Both the position numbers and the translations under genes were made by a program. This document shows positions 37,442 to 45,940 of a DNA stretch of 64,000 nucleotides, one piece after another. Every line of letters starts with the position of its first letter. Position 1 is the stretch's first letter. Origin of the DNA: a virus; IMG/VR virus record IMGVR_UViG_3300020171_000022, positions 1 to 64,000 of that record. One strand, 5' to 3'. The notes beneath the pieces are model-generated. The model ran no database searches and was not told the DNA's origin. It was given only the letters and a program-made list of their open reading frames with translations.

Positions 37442-37857
37442 GACATTTTGTCTTCGATTTCAACATTTTCCTAGAACTCACAATGTGACAACCATGCATG
37501 TTTGCGGGTCGTTTATAATGTGGATAAGTAAGGATGCTGTAACCATGCGGGTTAGCGGGTGAAAATTAATAACATAATGTCCGTTATCAGACGCTATGTA
37601 AGTATATTTCACATCATTTTTGGCAGGCGGTGTGATCGGGCAGGTGCATCAGTGGGGTCAAATACGGTGATCGATATCGGGGGGCCAGAATCAAAAACCC
37701 ATATTGACCCCCTTCTTCCTCGCCGGTATACATATATATTACCCCCTTCATATATCCAGTCTTTTCAGTCTCTCCCAGAATTTTTTTCTTACAGGATTCA
37801 TCTGAAATTTTTTTATCTTTTGGATTGGCTGAAAAATTTTCTATATAGAGAGGATTT
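37442..37857 (+). other. Spacer between terminase genes, candidate packaging-site region
   Basis: 416 bases without a convincing gene. It holds two similar segments (ACCATGCATGTTTGCGGG and ACCATGCGGGTTAGCGGG near 37492 and 37541), an inverted repeat GGGGTCAAATA (37654-37664) with TATTGACCCCC (37702-37712), and a T-rich run before the large subunit. Packaging sites often lie near terminase genes, but this assignment is inference. Confidence 0.4.
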
Positions 37858-40470
37858 ATGGGTTTACCAATTAGGGTATCGTTTGAGCCATCGGAGACGC
37901 AGTGGGAGTTTATAAGTTGTCAGAAGCCGGAGGTTTGTTTGGTGGGGCCCCGGGGCGAGGGGAAATCGGATTCTGGAATTATGGCGATGAGTTATCATGC
38001 TTCGTTGCAGGACAAGAAGTATAAGCCTATTCCTTGGGCGATAGTAAGGGATACCTGGAAGAATTTAGAGAGGACGACGTTGAGGAGTTTTCTTTTTCCA
38101 TCTGAGAAGTCATTTATGGCACAAATTAGAAGTAGGCTCAGGATGCGGGATGGGGGGAGGTTTTTGGAGTTGCCTGGGGTATGGACGGCGTTTTTATTTG
38201 GGGTGGATACACCGGACGATCTTAATCAGCTTCAGTCCATGCAGTTGGGGGGGCTTTGGATAGAGGAGGCGGCTCCGGCGATGCAGGAGGAGATTGGGAG
38301 AGGGGTAGCGGAAGAGGTTTGGAGTATTGGGATTACTTCTCTTAGGCATCCGCTTATGTCAGAAAATGCTTCTGGGTGGCTAAAAGAAGTTTGCCTGCCT
38401 GTGCTCTGGCAGACAGGCCTGCCTGTGCTTGTCCGCACGCAGGCGGGCGGGAACAATGGTGGATTGGGACTTCTTAATCCGAAAGAGATTAAAGAAGGTT
38501 TGCTTCTTGGTGCATTAACGAGAGATCCCGAGGGGGGATTGGTTATAAGAAATAGGAGGGCTCAGCTTACCCAAAACTATCCTTCGGAAGACCATTGGAG
38601 TTGGATGAGGTTTCATGAAGATCCTACCCCCGATAGGGCATTGTTCAGGATTCCCCGCGGCGAAAATATTTATGTGGACGATCAGTATCGTGAGACGATG
38701 AAAAGGGCCCTGGAGAATAGGCCAGATTTACTAGATCGCCTTGTTATCGGTAGACCAGCTCACGTGCAGGTTGGGGAAAAAGTTACTCCTGAGTATAATG
38801 AAAGTTTACATCGTTCTAAAGAAAATCTAAATCCTATGCCCCAGTTAACAACTTTCAGATTTTGGGACGGGGGACTTTCTCCAAGTTGCGTTTTTGCTCA
38901 ACTTACTTCACGGGGTAAATTTATCGTTACCGATACTTTGCGTGGATCAAATGTCGGGATGAAACAGTTTATAGGAATGTTCGTGAAACCTCTTTTGGCG
39001 GAAAGGTATGTTAAGATAGATAAATGGAGAGACATAGGAGACCCATCCTTAAAAGAACGTGACCAGAGTGATTCTACCGTAACGGCGGCAAAAATTATCG
39101 AGGAAGAGCTTCAAACTACGTTTGAGGCAGGGATAGCCTCATGGCAGTCAAGACTGGAAGCCATGAGAGAATTACTTTCAAGATTGGTAGATGGTGAACC
39201 GATGTTTGTGGTGAGTAAACATGAGAGAATACTGCACAGGGCGCTCTCTGGAGGATGGCATTATCATAGGGATTCGGCAGGGAGAGTTTTAAGAGACCTT
39301 CCCGTTAAAGACGTCCACTGTGTCGATGAGAAAACAGAATGTCTTACTGTGGATGGATGGAAAAATTATAATGGAATTAAATTGGGGCAGAAAATCTACG
39401 GATACGATTTTAAATCTGGGGACTTAACGTTGGATGAAATTAAGGATGTTCATTATTATGAGGGAAACCATCCTGTTTTATCTTTTAAAAACTTACAGAT
39501 GGATATGGTATGCACTCCAAAACACAACTGTGTTATGGCAAGAAGAACAAGAAATCATAATGGGACTGAAAATTTTTATCCTCCAGCTTTTGTCCTTGCC
39601 CAAAATATCCACACTGGTCATCAACATCTAAGGGTTGCTCCAATTTCTCAATATGTAAGGCGTCCAAAAGATAAAGAGTATTCAAATGAATTTATACGAC
39701 TATGTGCATGGGTAATGACAGAAGGAACATATAGAGATACAGGACAAATCTGGATTTCTCAATCATTTTGTGCTAATCCAGAATATTGCGAACAGATTAA
39801 GCGATTAATTAAAGTATTCCCCAATACATATTTCAGGACTGAAAAAAAAGGATCAAGACCAATGCTTAATGCGATCCTAAAGTGGGAGATTGCATATCTG
39901 ATTAAAAAACTTATGCCAGATAAATATCCTTCTCCAGAGTTTATTTCTCAAATGACTAATTCACAAAAAAGATTATTTCTGTTTGAAGCAATTAAGGGAG
40001 ACGGGGATAATCCCATAGTACTTCCAGATATACGTAATATTTCTCGATTAAGAGATTTTTGGCATCAAGATACAACCCCCCGAATAGCAAATGGCAATAA
40101 GGGGGAGTCGGACGCCATTCAGCATATAGCTACACTTGTTGGTATCCGTTCGATTCTGCACGAAAAAAAAGGAAGAGGTTGTAGCCATGTATCATTAACA
40201 AAACTTGGGCAATATAGTCATTATAAGGAAAAACCCGTTCGGGGTGAAGTTAATGGAATTTGGTGTCCAGAAACAATAACCCATACATGGATAGCCAGAA
40301 GGAATGGGCAGGTATTTATTACTGGTAATTCTCACCCCTCAGATGCCCTCTCGCATGGGATCGCTAAAATATTCAGGTATCAGAATGAGGCAAAAATAAA
40401 ACTGCCTGCGTCGAGGAAGAATATAGCCATAGGATCATCGGTGCAACCGTTATTCGTAAGCGGGAGGTAG
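37858..40470 (+). CDS. terL: Terminase large subunit with intein
   Basis: 870 residues, 533 after removal of an intein. Walker A is VGPRGEGKS (residues 28-36) and Walker B is LGGLWIEEA; the nuclease Asp cluster includes RFWDGGLSPS, WRDIGDPS and the last DALSH. It pumps DNA into the head and cuts the concatemer. The intein splits the last nuclease motif (VH joined to SHPSDALSH), a common choice at a functionally essential site. A 60-base GC-rich hairpin repeat lies in frame in the linker region. Start supported by AGAGAGGATTT. Confidence 0.9.
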   Translation: MGLPIRVSFEPSETQWEFISCQKPEVCLVGPRGEGKSDSGIMAMSYHASLQDKKYKPIPWAIVRDTWKNLERTTLRSFLFPSEKSFMAQIRSRLRMRDGGRFLELPGVWTAFLFGVDTPDDLNQLQSMQLGGLWIEEAAPAMQEEIGRGVAEEVWSIGITSLRHPLMSENASGWLKEVCLPVLWQTGLPVLVRTQAGGNNGGLGLLNPKEIKEGLLLGALTRDPEGGLVIRNRRAQLTQNYPSEDHWSWMRFHEDPTPDRALFRIPRGENIYVDDQYRETMKRALENRPDLLDRLVIGRPAHVQVGEKVTPEYNESLHRSKENLNPMPQLTTFRFWDGGLSPSCVFAQLTSRGKFIVTDTLRGSNVGMKQFIGMFVKPLLAERYVKIDKWRDIGDPSLKERDQSDSTVTAAKIIEEELQTTFEAGIASWQSRLEAMRELLSRLVDGEPMFVVSKHERILHRALSGGWHYHRDSAGRVLRDLPVKDVHCVDEKTECLTVDGWKNYNGIKLGQKIYGYDFKSGDLTLDEIKDVHYYEGNHPVLSFKNLQMDMVCTPKHNCVMARRTRNHNGTENFYPPAFVLAQNIHTGHQHLRVAPISQYVRRPKDKEYSNEFIRLCAWVMTEGTYRDTGQIWISQSFCANPEYCEQIKRLIKVFPNTYFRTEKKGSRPMLNAILKWEIAYLIKKLMPDKYPSPEFISQMTNSQKRLFLFEAIKGDGDNPIVLPDIRNISRLRDFWHQDTTPRIANGNKGESDAIQHIATLVGIRSILHEKKGRGCSHVSLTKLGQYSHYKEKPVRGEVNGIWCPETITHTWIARRNGQVFITGNSHPSDALSHGIAKIFRYQNEAKIKLPASRKNIAIGSSVQPLFVSGR
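38392..38451 (+). repeat. GC-rich hairpin insert inside terL
   Basis: Two adjacent imperfect palindromes built on GCCTGCCTGTGC (one facing GGCAGACAGGC, one facing GCACGCAGGCGGGC) keep the reading frame and add about 20 residues. Much richer in GC than the flanks and resembling dispersed bacterial hairpin repeats. Confidence 0.65.
39319..40329 (+). other. Intein with LAGLIDADG-type homing domain
   Basis: Residues 488-824. It begins with Cys (CVDEKTECLTVDGW, block A), has block B at MVCTPKHN, ends THTWIARRNGQVFITGN with the terminal Asn and a Ser as the first extein residue. Two LAGLIDADG-like helices are seen, RLCAWVMTEGTYRD and LFEAIKGDGDN. The penultimate residue is Gly instead of the usual His, which is tolerated in some inteins. 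Splicing would restore a normal-length terminase. Confidence 0.9.
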
Positions 40471-40506
40471 CCCCATGAATGGGTTAAAAGATGTATCCAA
40501 AGTAAA

Positions 40507-41622
40507 CTACCCCACAGTAGAACTGTGGGGCATTGCAGTTCCAAGAGAAAGAGATTTTAGAGATTCAGGGTGGACTGCGATAGGCAAGTTTACGCTTGCC
40601 CTTTGAGAAATATTAATAGCGCCATTGAGGTCGGCATGACAAGAAAAACCACAACATTGGCAGACAAACTCGGATTGAGACTTACGATTGGATTTGGAGA
40701 TATGGCCACAATCGGAACACATCCTGGAAGTATTTCTTGGATTAACGAAAGATACTGGAATTCCTGCCAATTTAGCCTTATAGGAGATAAATTTTCCAAG
40801 CTCGTCAAACGACCATTTTCCGAATTGCTCTCTTTGCTGTTTCCTAACCGAGACCCGAAATCCTTTAAGATTTTCAAGGGCTATTCCCCTTCGGGTGTCT
40901 TTAGCAATTTGAACAATTTTCTTCGCAATGGTGTGATTGATTTGTTTCTTGAAGCGTCGCTCCCTTCCAGAAATTTTTTTCAGATGTCTTTTAGCAGATT
41001 TGGAACCTTTCTTTTGCAAAGCTTTTTTGATTTTAGTCATTTTCTTGCGAACAGTATCAACCTCTTCACCGGAAAAGTTTTCTCCATCAGAAGTGGTGGC
41101 AAGATTTACGATTCCCAAATCTACTCCGATAAAACTTTCAATATCCTTAACATTATCTTCGGGAACCTCGCAAACCTGAAACAGATAAAATTTCCCCTTC
41201 TTGCAGATAAGATCAGCCTCTCCCTTAATGTAAGGCAGATATTTAGGATTGTGGCAGATAAAAGGGATTCTCAATCTATTATCAATAGACCAGATGGAAA
41301 TAGAATCTTCTTTATAGGAGAGGATACGAATATCGTAAGTAATTGCACCAGTTGGCTTAAAGACTCGCTTCGATTTCTTATCGGGTTTGTAAGCGTTAAC
41401 CACTTTAGAAATACATCTTACGACCATTTGTGCCGAAAGATTAGAAGAATCACGGATGATACGATAAATAAGATGGTGAAGCCTGAATTGATTAAATTCT
41501 CTCTTCTCCCACGCAACGTCAGAAATCTTATTGCAGGCAACATTGGAAACCTTCATGGTATCCAAAAGAGATTGTGCCTGTTCTTTGGTCGGGAGAAGTT
41601 TTATCTGAAGGGTCAGTTTCAT
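40507..41622 (-). CDS. tnpB: TnpB RNA-guided nuclease-like protein
   Basis: 371 residues. Catalytic residues are Asp in GVDLGIVN, Glu in ALENLKG and Asp in HADLNGA; zinc Cys pairs are CSDCG and CQCCG. It differs from the first TnpB in the N-terminal domain and in the zinc region, so the two came independently. No TnpA. The ATG is 6 bases after TATATT, predicting a leaderless mRNA. The active site is intact. Confidence 0.88.
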   Translation of the reverse strand: MKLTLQIKLLPTKEQAQSLLDTMKVSNVACNKISDVAWEKREFNQFRLHHLIYRIIRDSSNLSAQMVVRCISKVVNAYKPDKKSKRVFKPTGAITYDIRILSYKEDSISIWSIDNRLRIPFICHNPKYLPYIKGEADLICKKGKFYLFQVCEVPEDNVKDIESFIGVDLGIVNLATTSDGENFSGEEVDTVRKKMTKIKKALQKKGSKSAKRHLKKISGRERRFKKQINHTIAKKIVQIAKDTRRGIALENLKGFRVSVRKQQREQFGKWSFDELGKFISYKAKLAGIPVSFVNPRNTSRMCSDCGHISKSNRKSQSEFVCQCCGFSCHADLNGAINISQRASVNLPIAVHPESLKSLSLGTAMPHSSTVG

Positions 41623-41628
41623 AGTTTA

Positions 41629-41657
41629 AATATAACTCATATATTTGAGATTGTCAA
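41629..41657 (-). promoter_or_regulatory. Promoter of the second tnpB
   Basis: Minus strand TTGACA (41652-41657), 17-bp spacer, TATATT (41629-41634), then TAAACT and the ATG at 41622, the same geometry as at 21617 and 47374. Confidence 0.8.
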
Positions 41658-41729
41658 GAATAGATTTGGGAAGGGGGCGCGGGCATTCCTCCCCGCAGTA
41701 AACTGACGGGGTATCCTGCCCGAAATTTT

Positions 41730-41918
41730 ATGACGGATACTGAGAGAAAGATTGAATCAGGAATTGATGCCCAGAGGAGAGCCAATAATTGTTTGGTGGA
41801 TATTAAGAATGTTCTTGCCAAATGGAAATGCACCATTGATCCTATTATTCAGATATCCAGTCAGGGGATCGGGAGAAGTTATGCGATTATTCCGTTAGTG
41901 GAGAGGCCGATGGGATGA
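41730..41918 (+). CDS. Small conserved-looking phage protein, 62 residues
   Basis: Helical N-terminus (ERKIESGIDAQRRANNCL) then VKNVLAKWKCTIDPII and a Gly-containing end. The gene ends overlapping the next start. No recognised domain. Between tnpB and the portal operon. Confidence 0.5.
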   Translation: MTDTERKIESGIDAQRRANNCLVDIKNVLAKWKCTIDPIIQISSQGIGRSYAIIPLVERPMG

Positions 41919-42097
41919 ATTGTCGATGCGGGAGACCAACGCTTACCGATGATACGCTCTGTGCAAGATGTAGATATTACCAGAATGTGTTCAGTCCTCC
42001 AACGCCTTTGTTTGAAAGTAAAAGAGAGAGGGCGTTAAAGGCGATAACGATGAAGAGGATGATGAAAAGTTCATCCAAAATAATGGTGGTGGAATGA
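41915..42097 (+). CDS. Small zinc-ribbon protein, 60 residues
   Basis: NCRCGRPTLTDDTLCARCRYY is a compact zinc ribbon; a basic tail follows (KRERALKAITMKRMMKSS). Overlaps both neighbours by four bases. Probably a nucleic-acid-associated protein. Confidence 0.6.
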   Translation: MNCRCGRPTLTDDTLCARCRYYQNVFSPPTPLFESKRERALKAITMKRMMKSSSKIMVVE

Positions 42098-42315
42098 AAG
42101 GCAAATGGACGGAAATATTCACCCGTTGCAAGAAATGTATTCTGGAAATTCGTTTGTACTTTAGTGATTTTTTATTGGAACTTGCATTTTTGGTTGTTCC
42201 AAAAAATAGAGAAGATATAGAGTTTATTAAGAAATCCTGCGAATGGCATCTATGGAATGTTAAAGATTTTATGAAATGTAAATGGGAGTTATTTATTGAA
42301 AGGAAAGTGGACTGA
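42094..42315 (+). CDS. Small protein sharing its N-terminus with the next gene
   Basis: 73 residues beginning MKGKWTEIFTR, almost the same 11 residues as the next gene. The remainder is hydrophobic and aromatic (LYFSDFLLELAFLVV) and Cys-containing, unlike the neighbour. It may be a partial duplication with a diverged body. Confidence 0.5.
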   Translation: MKGKWTEIFTRCKKCILEIRLYFSDFLLELAFLVVPKNREDIEFIKKSCEWHLWNVKDFMKCKWELFIERKVD

Positions 42316-42547
42316 AATTTATACTCGTCGAGAAAAGGACATCTCTGGTCATTTAGAAAAGACAGACGGGATTGACCACGGGCAGGGATGGGCTTGCACC
42401 TGTGGATGTAATAAACGTGTGCCTCATCGAAAACATAGTGATGGACAACCAAAGGATGTTTGTGTTAATGGATATATACCGACTACGGGTGGAGCGAGTG
42501 AGATGTATCGGGAAAATTACGATCTGATAGATTGGTCAATTGAATGA
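42296..42547 (+). CDS. Small Cys-containing protein with TTG start
   Basis: 83 residues from a TTG at 42296 behind GGGAG; the first residues KGKWTEIYTR equal those of the preceding gene, so the TTG start is homologous to its ATG. WACTCGCNKRVPHRKH is a possible zinc knuckle. Function unknown. Confidence 0.55.
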   Translation: MKGKWTEIYTRREKDISGHLEKTDGIDHGQGWACTCGCNKRVPHRKHSDGQPKDVCVNGYIPTTGGASEMYRENYDLIDWSIE

Positions 42548-42600
42548 AATGTAAACGGTGTGAATGCGAATTGGAAGATATGGGGGATTATGAGCGATGA
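42544..42600 (+). CDS. Tiny Cys peptide, 18 residues
   Basis: MKCKRCECELEDMGDYER, overlapping the preceding stop and the following start. A C-x2-C-x-C motif hints at metal binding. Supported only by tight packing between neighbours. Confidence 0.35.
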   Translation: MKCKRCECELEDMGDYER

Positions 42601-42686
42601 GCGAATTCGAGAAGAAACTCATTATTGATATTTTAAAGGCATTAAAAGGAGTACAAAAGAAACTTCAAGAATTAATAAGTAAGTAG
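42597..42686 (+). CDS. Tiny helical peptide, 29 residues
   Basis: MSEFEKKLIIDILKALKGVQ and a short end, an amphipathic helix. Its ATG overlaps the preceding stop (ATGA). A terminator follows. Function unknown. Confidence 0.4.
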   Translation: MSEFEKKLIIDILKALKGVQKKLQELISK

Positions 42687-42715
42687 CCTAACACTCAGTA
42701 ATGCACGAGACTAAA

Positions 42716-42749
42716 GGCCGCACGGTGTGAACCGATGTGGTCTTTTTTT
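42716..42749 (+). terminator. Intrinsic terminator before the portal gene
   Basis: GGCCGCAC pairs with TGTGGTC with two G-U pairs and is followed by seven T. It separates the terminase region from the head genes. Confidence 0.65.
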
Positions 42750-42763
42750 ATGGAAGGAATGAG

Positions 42764-44659
42764 ATGGCAGAAAATATAGAGAATATTGACGACAAAGAAT
42801 TGAAGGAACGAGAAGAAGCGACAGATGCTCTTGCAGGAGAAGACGAGAAACATTTCGTTGATTATTGCATCGAATCAGCAAGGGAGTCCCGTGATTCCCG
42901 CAGGGATGTCCTCAACGCTATGTCCCTTCTCTGGGATGCCTACCAGAACATGATGGATTTCGGAGATAAGGAAGAATGGCAGTCCAGGGTGGTGACGAAC
43001 AAACCATTTGCTGCAGTAGAGCGTGCCATCGCCATTATCCGCAAGGCGTTTAAGAATCCCAATTATATTACCGCTGAAGGAATAGAGGTTGAGGACAAGG
43101 ATATGTCCGAGGAAGTAAAGAAGGCCATGATTTACTGGTGTTCTCCTCAGAAAGTAGACTTCCCCAGAAAGTTCTCCAACGCAGGCAGGATGGCAATGGC
43201 GGTTGGGCTGTCCCTGGAATTAATTCCAAGATGGGAAAATCAACTTGTGTTGGATTGGACGGAACCGTGGAAGATACTTCGTGACCCTGATGCACTTCCT
43301 GGGGAACCCTGGTCTGGAAATTACTGGATTCACGAAGAATGGATAGACAAATGGAAACTGGAGGAAGAAGGTAAAAAAGGATACTACATTAATATTGATG
43401 AGGTAAAAGAAGGGGGAACGGAAACTGGTCTGGAATCCAACAAGGAAGAAATTGAGAGACGGAAGAAGATGTTCTGGACGAGATCATCCTTCAGAAAATC
43501 CGTCCTTGTTCGAGAATTTAACGGTGTGGTGCTTGATAAAAAAGGCAAATTGCTTCTTCCTAACGCCAAATATACAGTAGCGGCAGAAACACTTATTCGT
43601 AAACCCTCCGTCATTCCTTTCGTTAATATCCGGTGGCCTGGCAGTTCTTTTTCTCCGCTTCCTCATATCCTTCGTTATGATGGTAGGGGATTGATCGAAG
43701 GCGTTTTTGAGATTTGGAAGATGCTTAACAAAATGCTGTCTCTTACGATGGATGATTTTTCATGGGTCGTGAACAGGATGAGGGAAATAGTTCCCGAATT
43801 ACTCCTTGATCCCACCGATTTGGAGATATATCCAGGAAAAGACTTATATCGTTCCACCGACCAGTTGGATCAACCCGTAGTTCGTGACCTTCTTGTAAAC
43901 TCCAACATTGATAAAATCCTTGCCGTTGCGCAATACATGGCTCAGCAGATTGATAATGGAGACTTTGTATCCGAATTTGTATCAGGACTGCCCGGGAGCC
44001 GGTCACAAATTACAAAAGGAGAGGTAGAGATTAAGACGGAGCAGAATCTTGGAATATTTGACTCCATCGGGACAGAGGTGGAGTCTGGCGCTGTAAATGC
44101 GGGTTATGCAATGTATGAGACTATGATACTAAATTGGAATAAGGAATCTCGTCCATCTCCAGTCAGAGTGTTGGGAGAAAATCCATTTACACTATTTCTC
44201 GAAGGTGCGAGTCTCGATGAGAAGAAGGAGTTCCTGAAAGAGAATTGCGATATCCGTATTGTAGGGATTTCAGCACAGTTACAGAGAGAGGAAAAAGTGA
44301 AACTGTTAATGGCTCTGAAACAATATGCGGAGAGTCCGTTATTTAATCCTTTCTTCAAACCAAAAGAATTACTGGATGAGACGGTTGGAGCATTAGGAAT
44401 GTATCGAGCACCATTTATTAAGACAGAACAAGAATTAATGCAGACACAAACCGGACAACAATTAGTTGAGATTCTCGGTAAGTTGGCCGCCTCCGGTGGG
44501 CCTGAAGTTAAGGCAAGGATACAGCAGTTCATAAGTTCGGTTTCTGGAGGCGGTGGAATGGCTCCAGAGGTTGGCGGAGGTAATGGTGGAGAGGCTGGTG
44601 GAGGTTTACCCACTGGTGGTGAAATTCCAGTTCCTCCAGAACAAACACCTACCGTATAA
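42764..44659 (+). CDS. Portal protein
   Basis: 631 residues from the ATG at 42764. Order and content fit a portal of P22/N4-like short-tailed phages: an acidic helical start, LLWDAYQNMMDFGDKEEWQSR, a long wing region, the central helix region (VEIKTEQNLGIFDSIGTEVESG) and a C-terminal Gly/Pro-rich end. It would form the dodecameric gate used for DNA packaging. Follows terminase and precedes scaffold and coat genes. Confidence 0.75.
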   Translation: MAENIENIDDKELKEREEATDALAGEDEKHFVDYCIESARESRDSRRDVLNAMSLLWDAYQNMMDFGDKEEWQSRVVTNKPFAAVERAIAIIRKAFKNPNYITAEGIEVEDKDMSEEVKKAMIYWCSPQKVDFPRKFSNAGRMAMAVGLSLELIPRWENQLVLDWTEPWKILRDPDALPGEPWSGNYWIHEEWIDKWKLEEEGKKGYYINIDEVKEGGTETGLESNKEEIERRKKMFWTRSSFRKSVLVREFNGVVLDKKGKLLLPNAKYTVAAETLIRKPSVIPFVNIRWPGSSFSPLPHILRYDGRGLIEGVFEIWKMLNKMLSLTMDDFSWVVNRMREIVPELLLDPTDLEIYPGKDLYRSTDQLDQPVVRDLLVNSNIDKILAVAQYMAQQIDNGDFVSEFVSGLPGSRSQITKGEVEIKTEQNLGIFDSIGTEVESGAVNAGYAMYETMILNWNKESRPSPVRVLGENPFTLFLEGASLDEKKEFLKENCDIRIVGISAQLQREEKVKLLMALKQYAESPLFNPFFKPKELLDETVGALGMYRAPFIKTEQELMQTQTGQQLVEILGKLAASGGPEVKARIQQFISSVSGGGGMAPEVGGGNGGEAGGGLPTGGEIPVPPEQTPTV

Positions 44660-44678
44660 AAAATAGGAGGATCGTAAA

Positions 44679-45179
44679 ATGGGTATAGGAAGATATATAG
44701 TAACAGGTTGCGATAGTTCCGAAATAACCTCGAACAAAGATGGTTCAGTAATGGAAAGACTTGAGGAATTGCGTAATCTCATATTGTTTATAGGGGGAAA
44801 AGGTTCTCCGAGCCTGAGTCCATCGGTCTCTCCGTCGGTATCCCCAAGTGGGTCTCCATCTGTGTCTCCATCTATATCACCAAGTTTATCTCCGTCGGAA
44901 TCGCCAAGTGGATCGCCCTCAGTTTCGCCATCTTTTTCTCCAAGTGTGAGTCCTTCAGGGTCTCCGTCAGAATCACCGAGTTTGTCGCTGAGTCTCAGTC
45001 CCTCTGAATCACCATCTGAGTCACCGAGTCTCAGTCCAAGTGCTTCTGAGTCTCCAAGTGTATCAGCCTCGGCGAGTCCAAGTGAATCTCCCAGTGAATC
45101 TCCAAGTCTGAGTCCAAGTGCTTCAGTATCGCCTTCTGAATCACCCTCAGCATCACCGTCAGTTTCACCCAGTACTTAA
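44679..45179 (+). CDS. Ser-Pro repeat protein, small
   Basis: 166 residues. A 48-residue head (helix VMERLEELRNLILFIG) anchors an SPSx tract from residue 49 to the end, again with LSPSASx shifts and mostly V, E, A and G at the variable position. Start behind AGGAGGATCG. Its place after the portal suggests a head or neck appendage. Ends exactly where the next gene starts. Confidence 0.7.
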   Translation: MGIGRYIVTGCDSSEITSNKDGSVMERLEELRNLILFIGGKGSPSLSPSVSPSVSPSGSPSVSPSISPSLSPSESPSGSPSVSPSFSPSVSPSGSPSESPSLSLSLSPSESPSESPSLSPSASESPSVSASASPSESPSESPSLSPSASVSPSESPSASPSVSPST

Positions 45180-45544
45180 TGGGAGATAATAGAGTGGAAA
45201 ATAACGTAACAAGTTCAGGTAGTTGTCGCAGATGCGGAAATTGTTGTAGATATCATATTTTTGAGCCATGGCAGTTCAAAAATGATATGGAATGGCTAAA
45301 AGTTAGACAGGGTTGGATGTCTGGCAAACTTGCCGTAGTTCCAACACTCCCGTGTCAACATCTCAAGGGTAATGATTGTATGATTCACGACCGTAAACCC
45401 TCATTTTGTAAGGATTATCCTGGTAAGCAAGAGGACTGTATCCCTGAGTGGATGGATGCAATGGGATGTAAATTCTTTGAGGAGGAAGAGAATGGGAAAA
45501 AAGAGTTTAAAAGGACAGAAGAAAGTGCAAGTAGTAATGCATGA
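45179..45544 (+). CDS. YkgJ-type cysteine cluster protein
   Basis: 121 residues with the family pattern RRCGNCCRYHIF, then PCQHLKGNDCMIHDRKPSFCKDYPG. Members of this zinc or iron cluster family occur widely in bacteria, mostly without assigned function. Unusual in a run of virion genes. Starts in the stop of the preceding repeat gene. Confidence 0.75.
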   Translation: MGDNRVENNVTSSGSCRRCGNCCRYHIFEPWQFKNDMEWLKVRQGWMSGKLAVVPTLPCQHLKGNDCMIHDRKPSFCKDYPGKQEDCIPEWMDAMGCKFFEEEENGKKEFKRTEESASSNA

Positions 45545-45716
45545 ATTCAAAAAAGGAACTCTTCATTCTGGTAGTGGGGAGATAGTTAAAAACCCAAAAC
45601 AGGCGATAGCAATCGCAATGTCTGAAGCAGGATTAAGCAAATCACAAAAGAAATCAACCAAAGGCAGTCCAGAATTCACCGATACAGAAATGTGTCAAGG
45701 TTACAGAAAAATATAG
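45492..45716 (+). CDS. Small basic protein, DUF6496-like
   Basis: 74 residues from the ATG at 45492 behind GGAGGAAGAG. KGQKKVQVVMHEFKKGTLHSG followed by KQAIAIAMSEAGLSK is the pattern of a small conserved protein seen in phages and bacteria. Very basic, so likely DNA-binding. Overlaps the YkgJ-type gene. Confidence 0.65.
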   Translation: MGKKSLKGQKKVQVVMHEFKKGTLHSGSGEIVKNPKQAIAIAMSEAGLSKSQKKSTKGSPEFTDTEMCQGYRKI

Positions 45717-45727
45717 GAGGTAGAAAG

Positions 45728-45940
45728 ATGGCAAAGCAGAGTGTGGAATCAGATGTATCGAGCGTAGAGGGAGCGTTGGCCCAGGTAAACCAGACAACTG
45801 GAGCAAGGAAGCCGAGAAGTAAAATCCTTGCACAAAATGATCCCGTAACCCCGAAGGGATATACCAAGTTGGGATCAGGTGGGTTTCCCAGAGACGGTAA
45901 ACCTCATGCCACGGACAATCGTGGGGAGGGAAGTGCATGA
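45728..45940 (+). CDS. Small protein, 70 residues
   Basis: Starts behind AGGAGG. Low complexity in the second half (TPKGYTKLGSGGFPRDGKPH). No domain recognised; in the head-gene operon. Its stop overlaps the next start. Confidence 0.5.
   Translation: MAKQSVESDVSSVEGALAQVNQTTGARKPRSKILAQNDPVTPKGYTKLGSGGFPRDGKPHATDNRGEGSA

Larger units (their letters stand above)
40505..41725 (-). mobile_element. Second orphan tnpB element of the IS200/IS605 type
   Basis: A tnpB gene between hairpins. The 3' end at 40510-40530 is CCCCACAGT/ACTGTGGGG; the proximal end at 41681-41721 is GGGCA, CCCCG...CGGGG, TGCCC. This nested plan equals that of the first element, though the proteins are only distantly related. 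Exact ends are approximate. Inserted 40 bases after terL. Confidence 0.75.

Noticed and set aside
37559-37915. 118-codon frame between the terminase genes
   Set aside because: Unusual composition, no ribosome binding site, overlaps the terL start; better explained as spacer.
40570-41706. Long plus-strand frame opposite the second tnpB
   Set aside because: Shadow of an intact TnpB.
42687-42715. CCTAACACTCAGTAATGC as another attC half-site
   Set aside because: It only loosely resembles LA10 and RA10 and has no core pairing with a neighbouring cassette.
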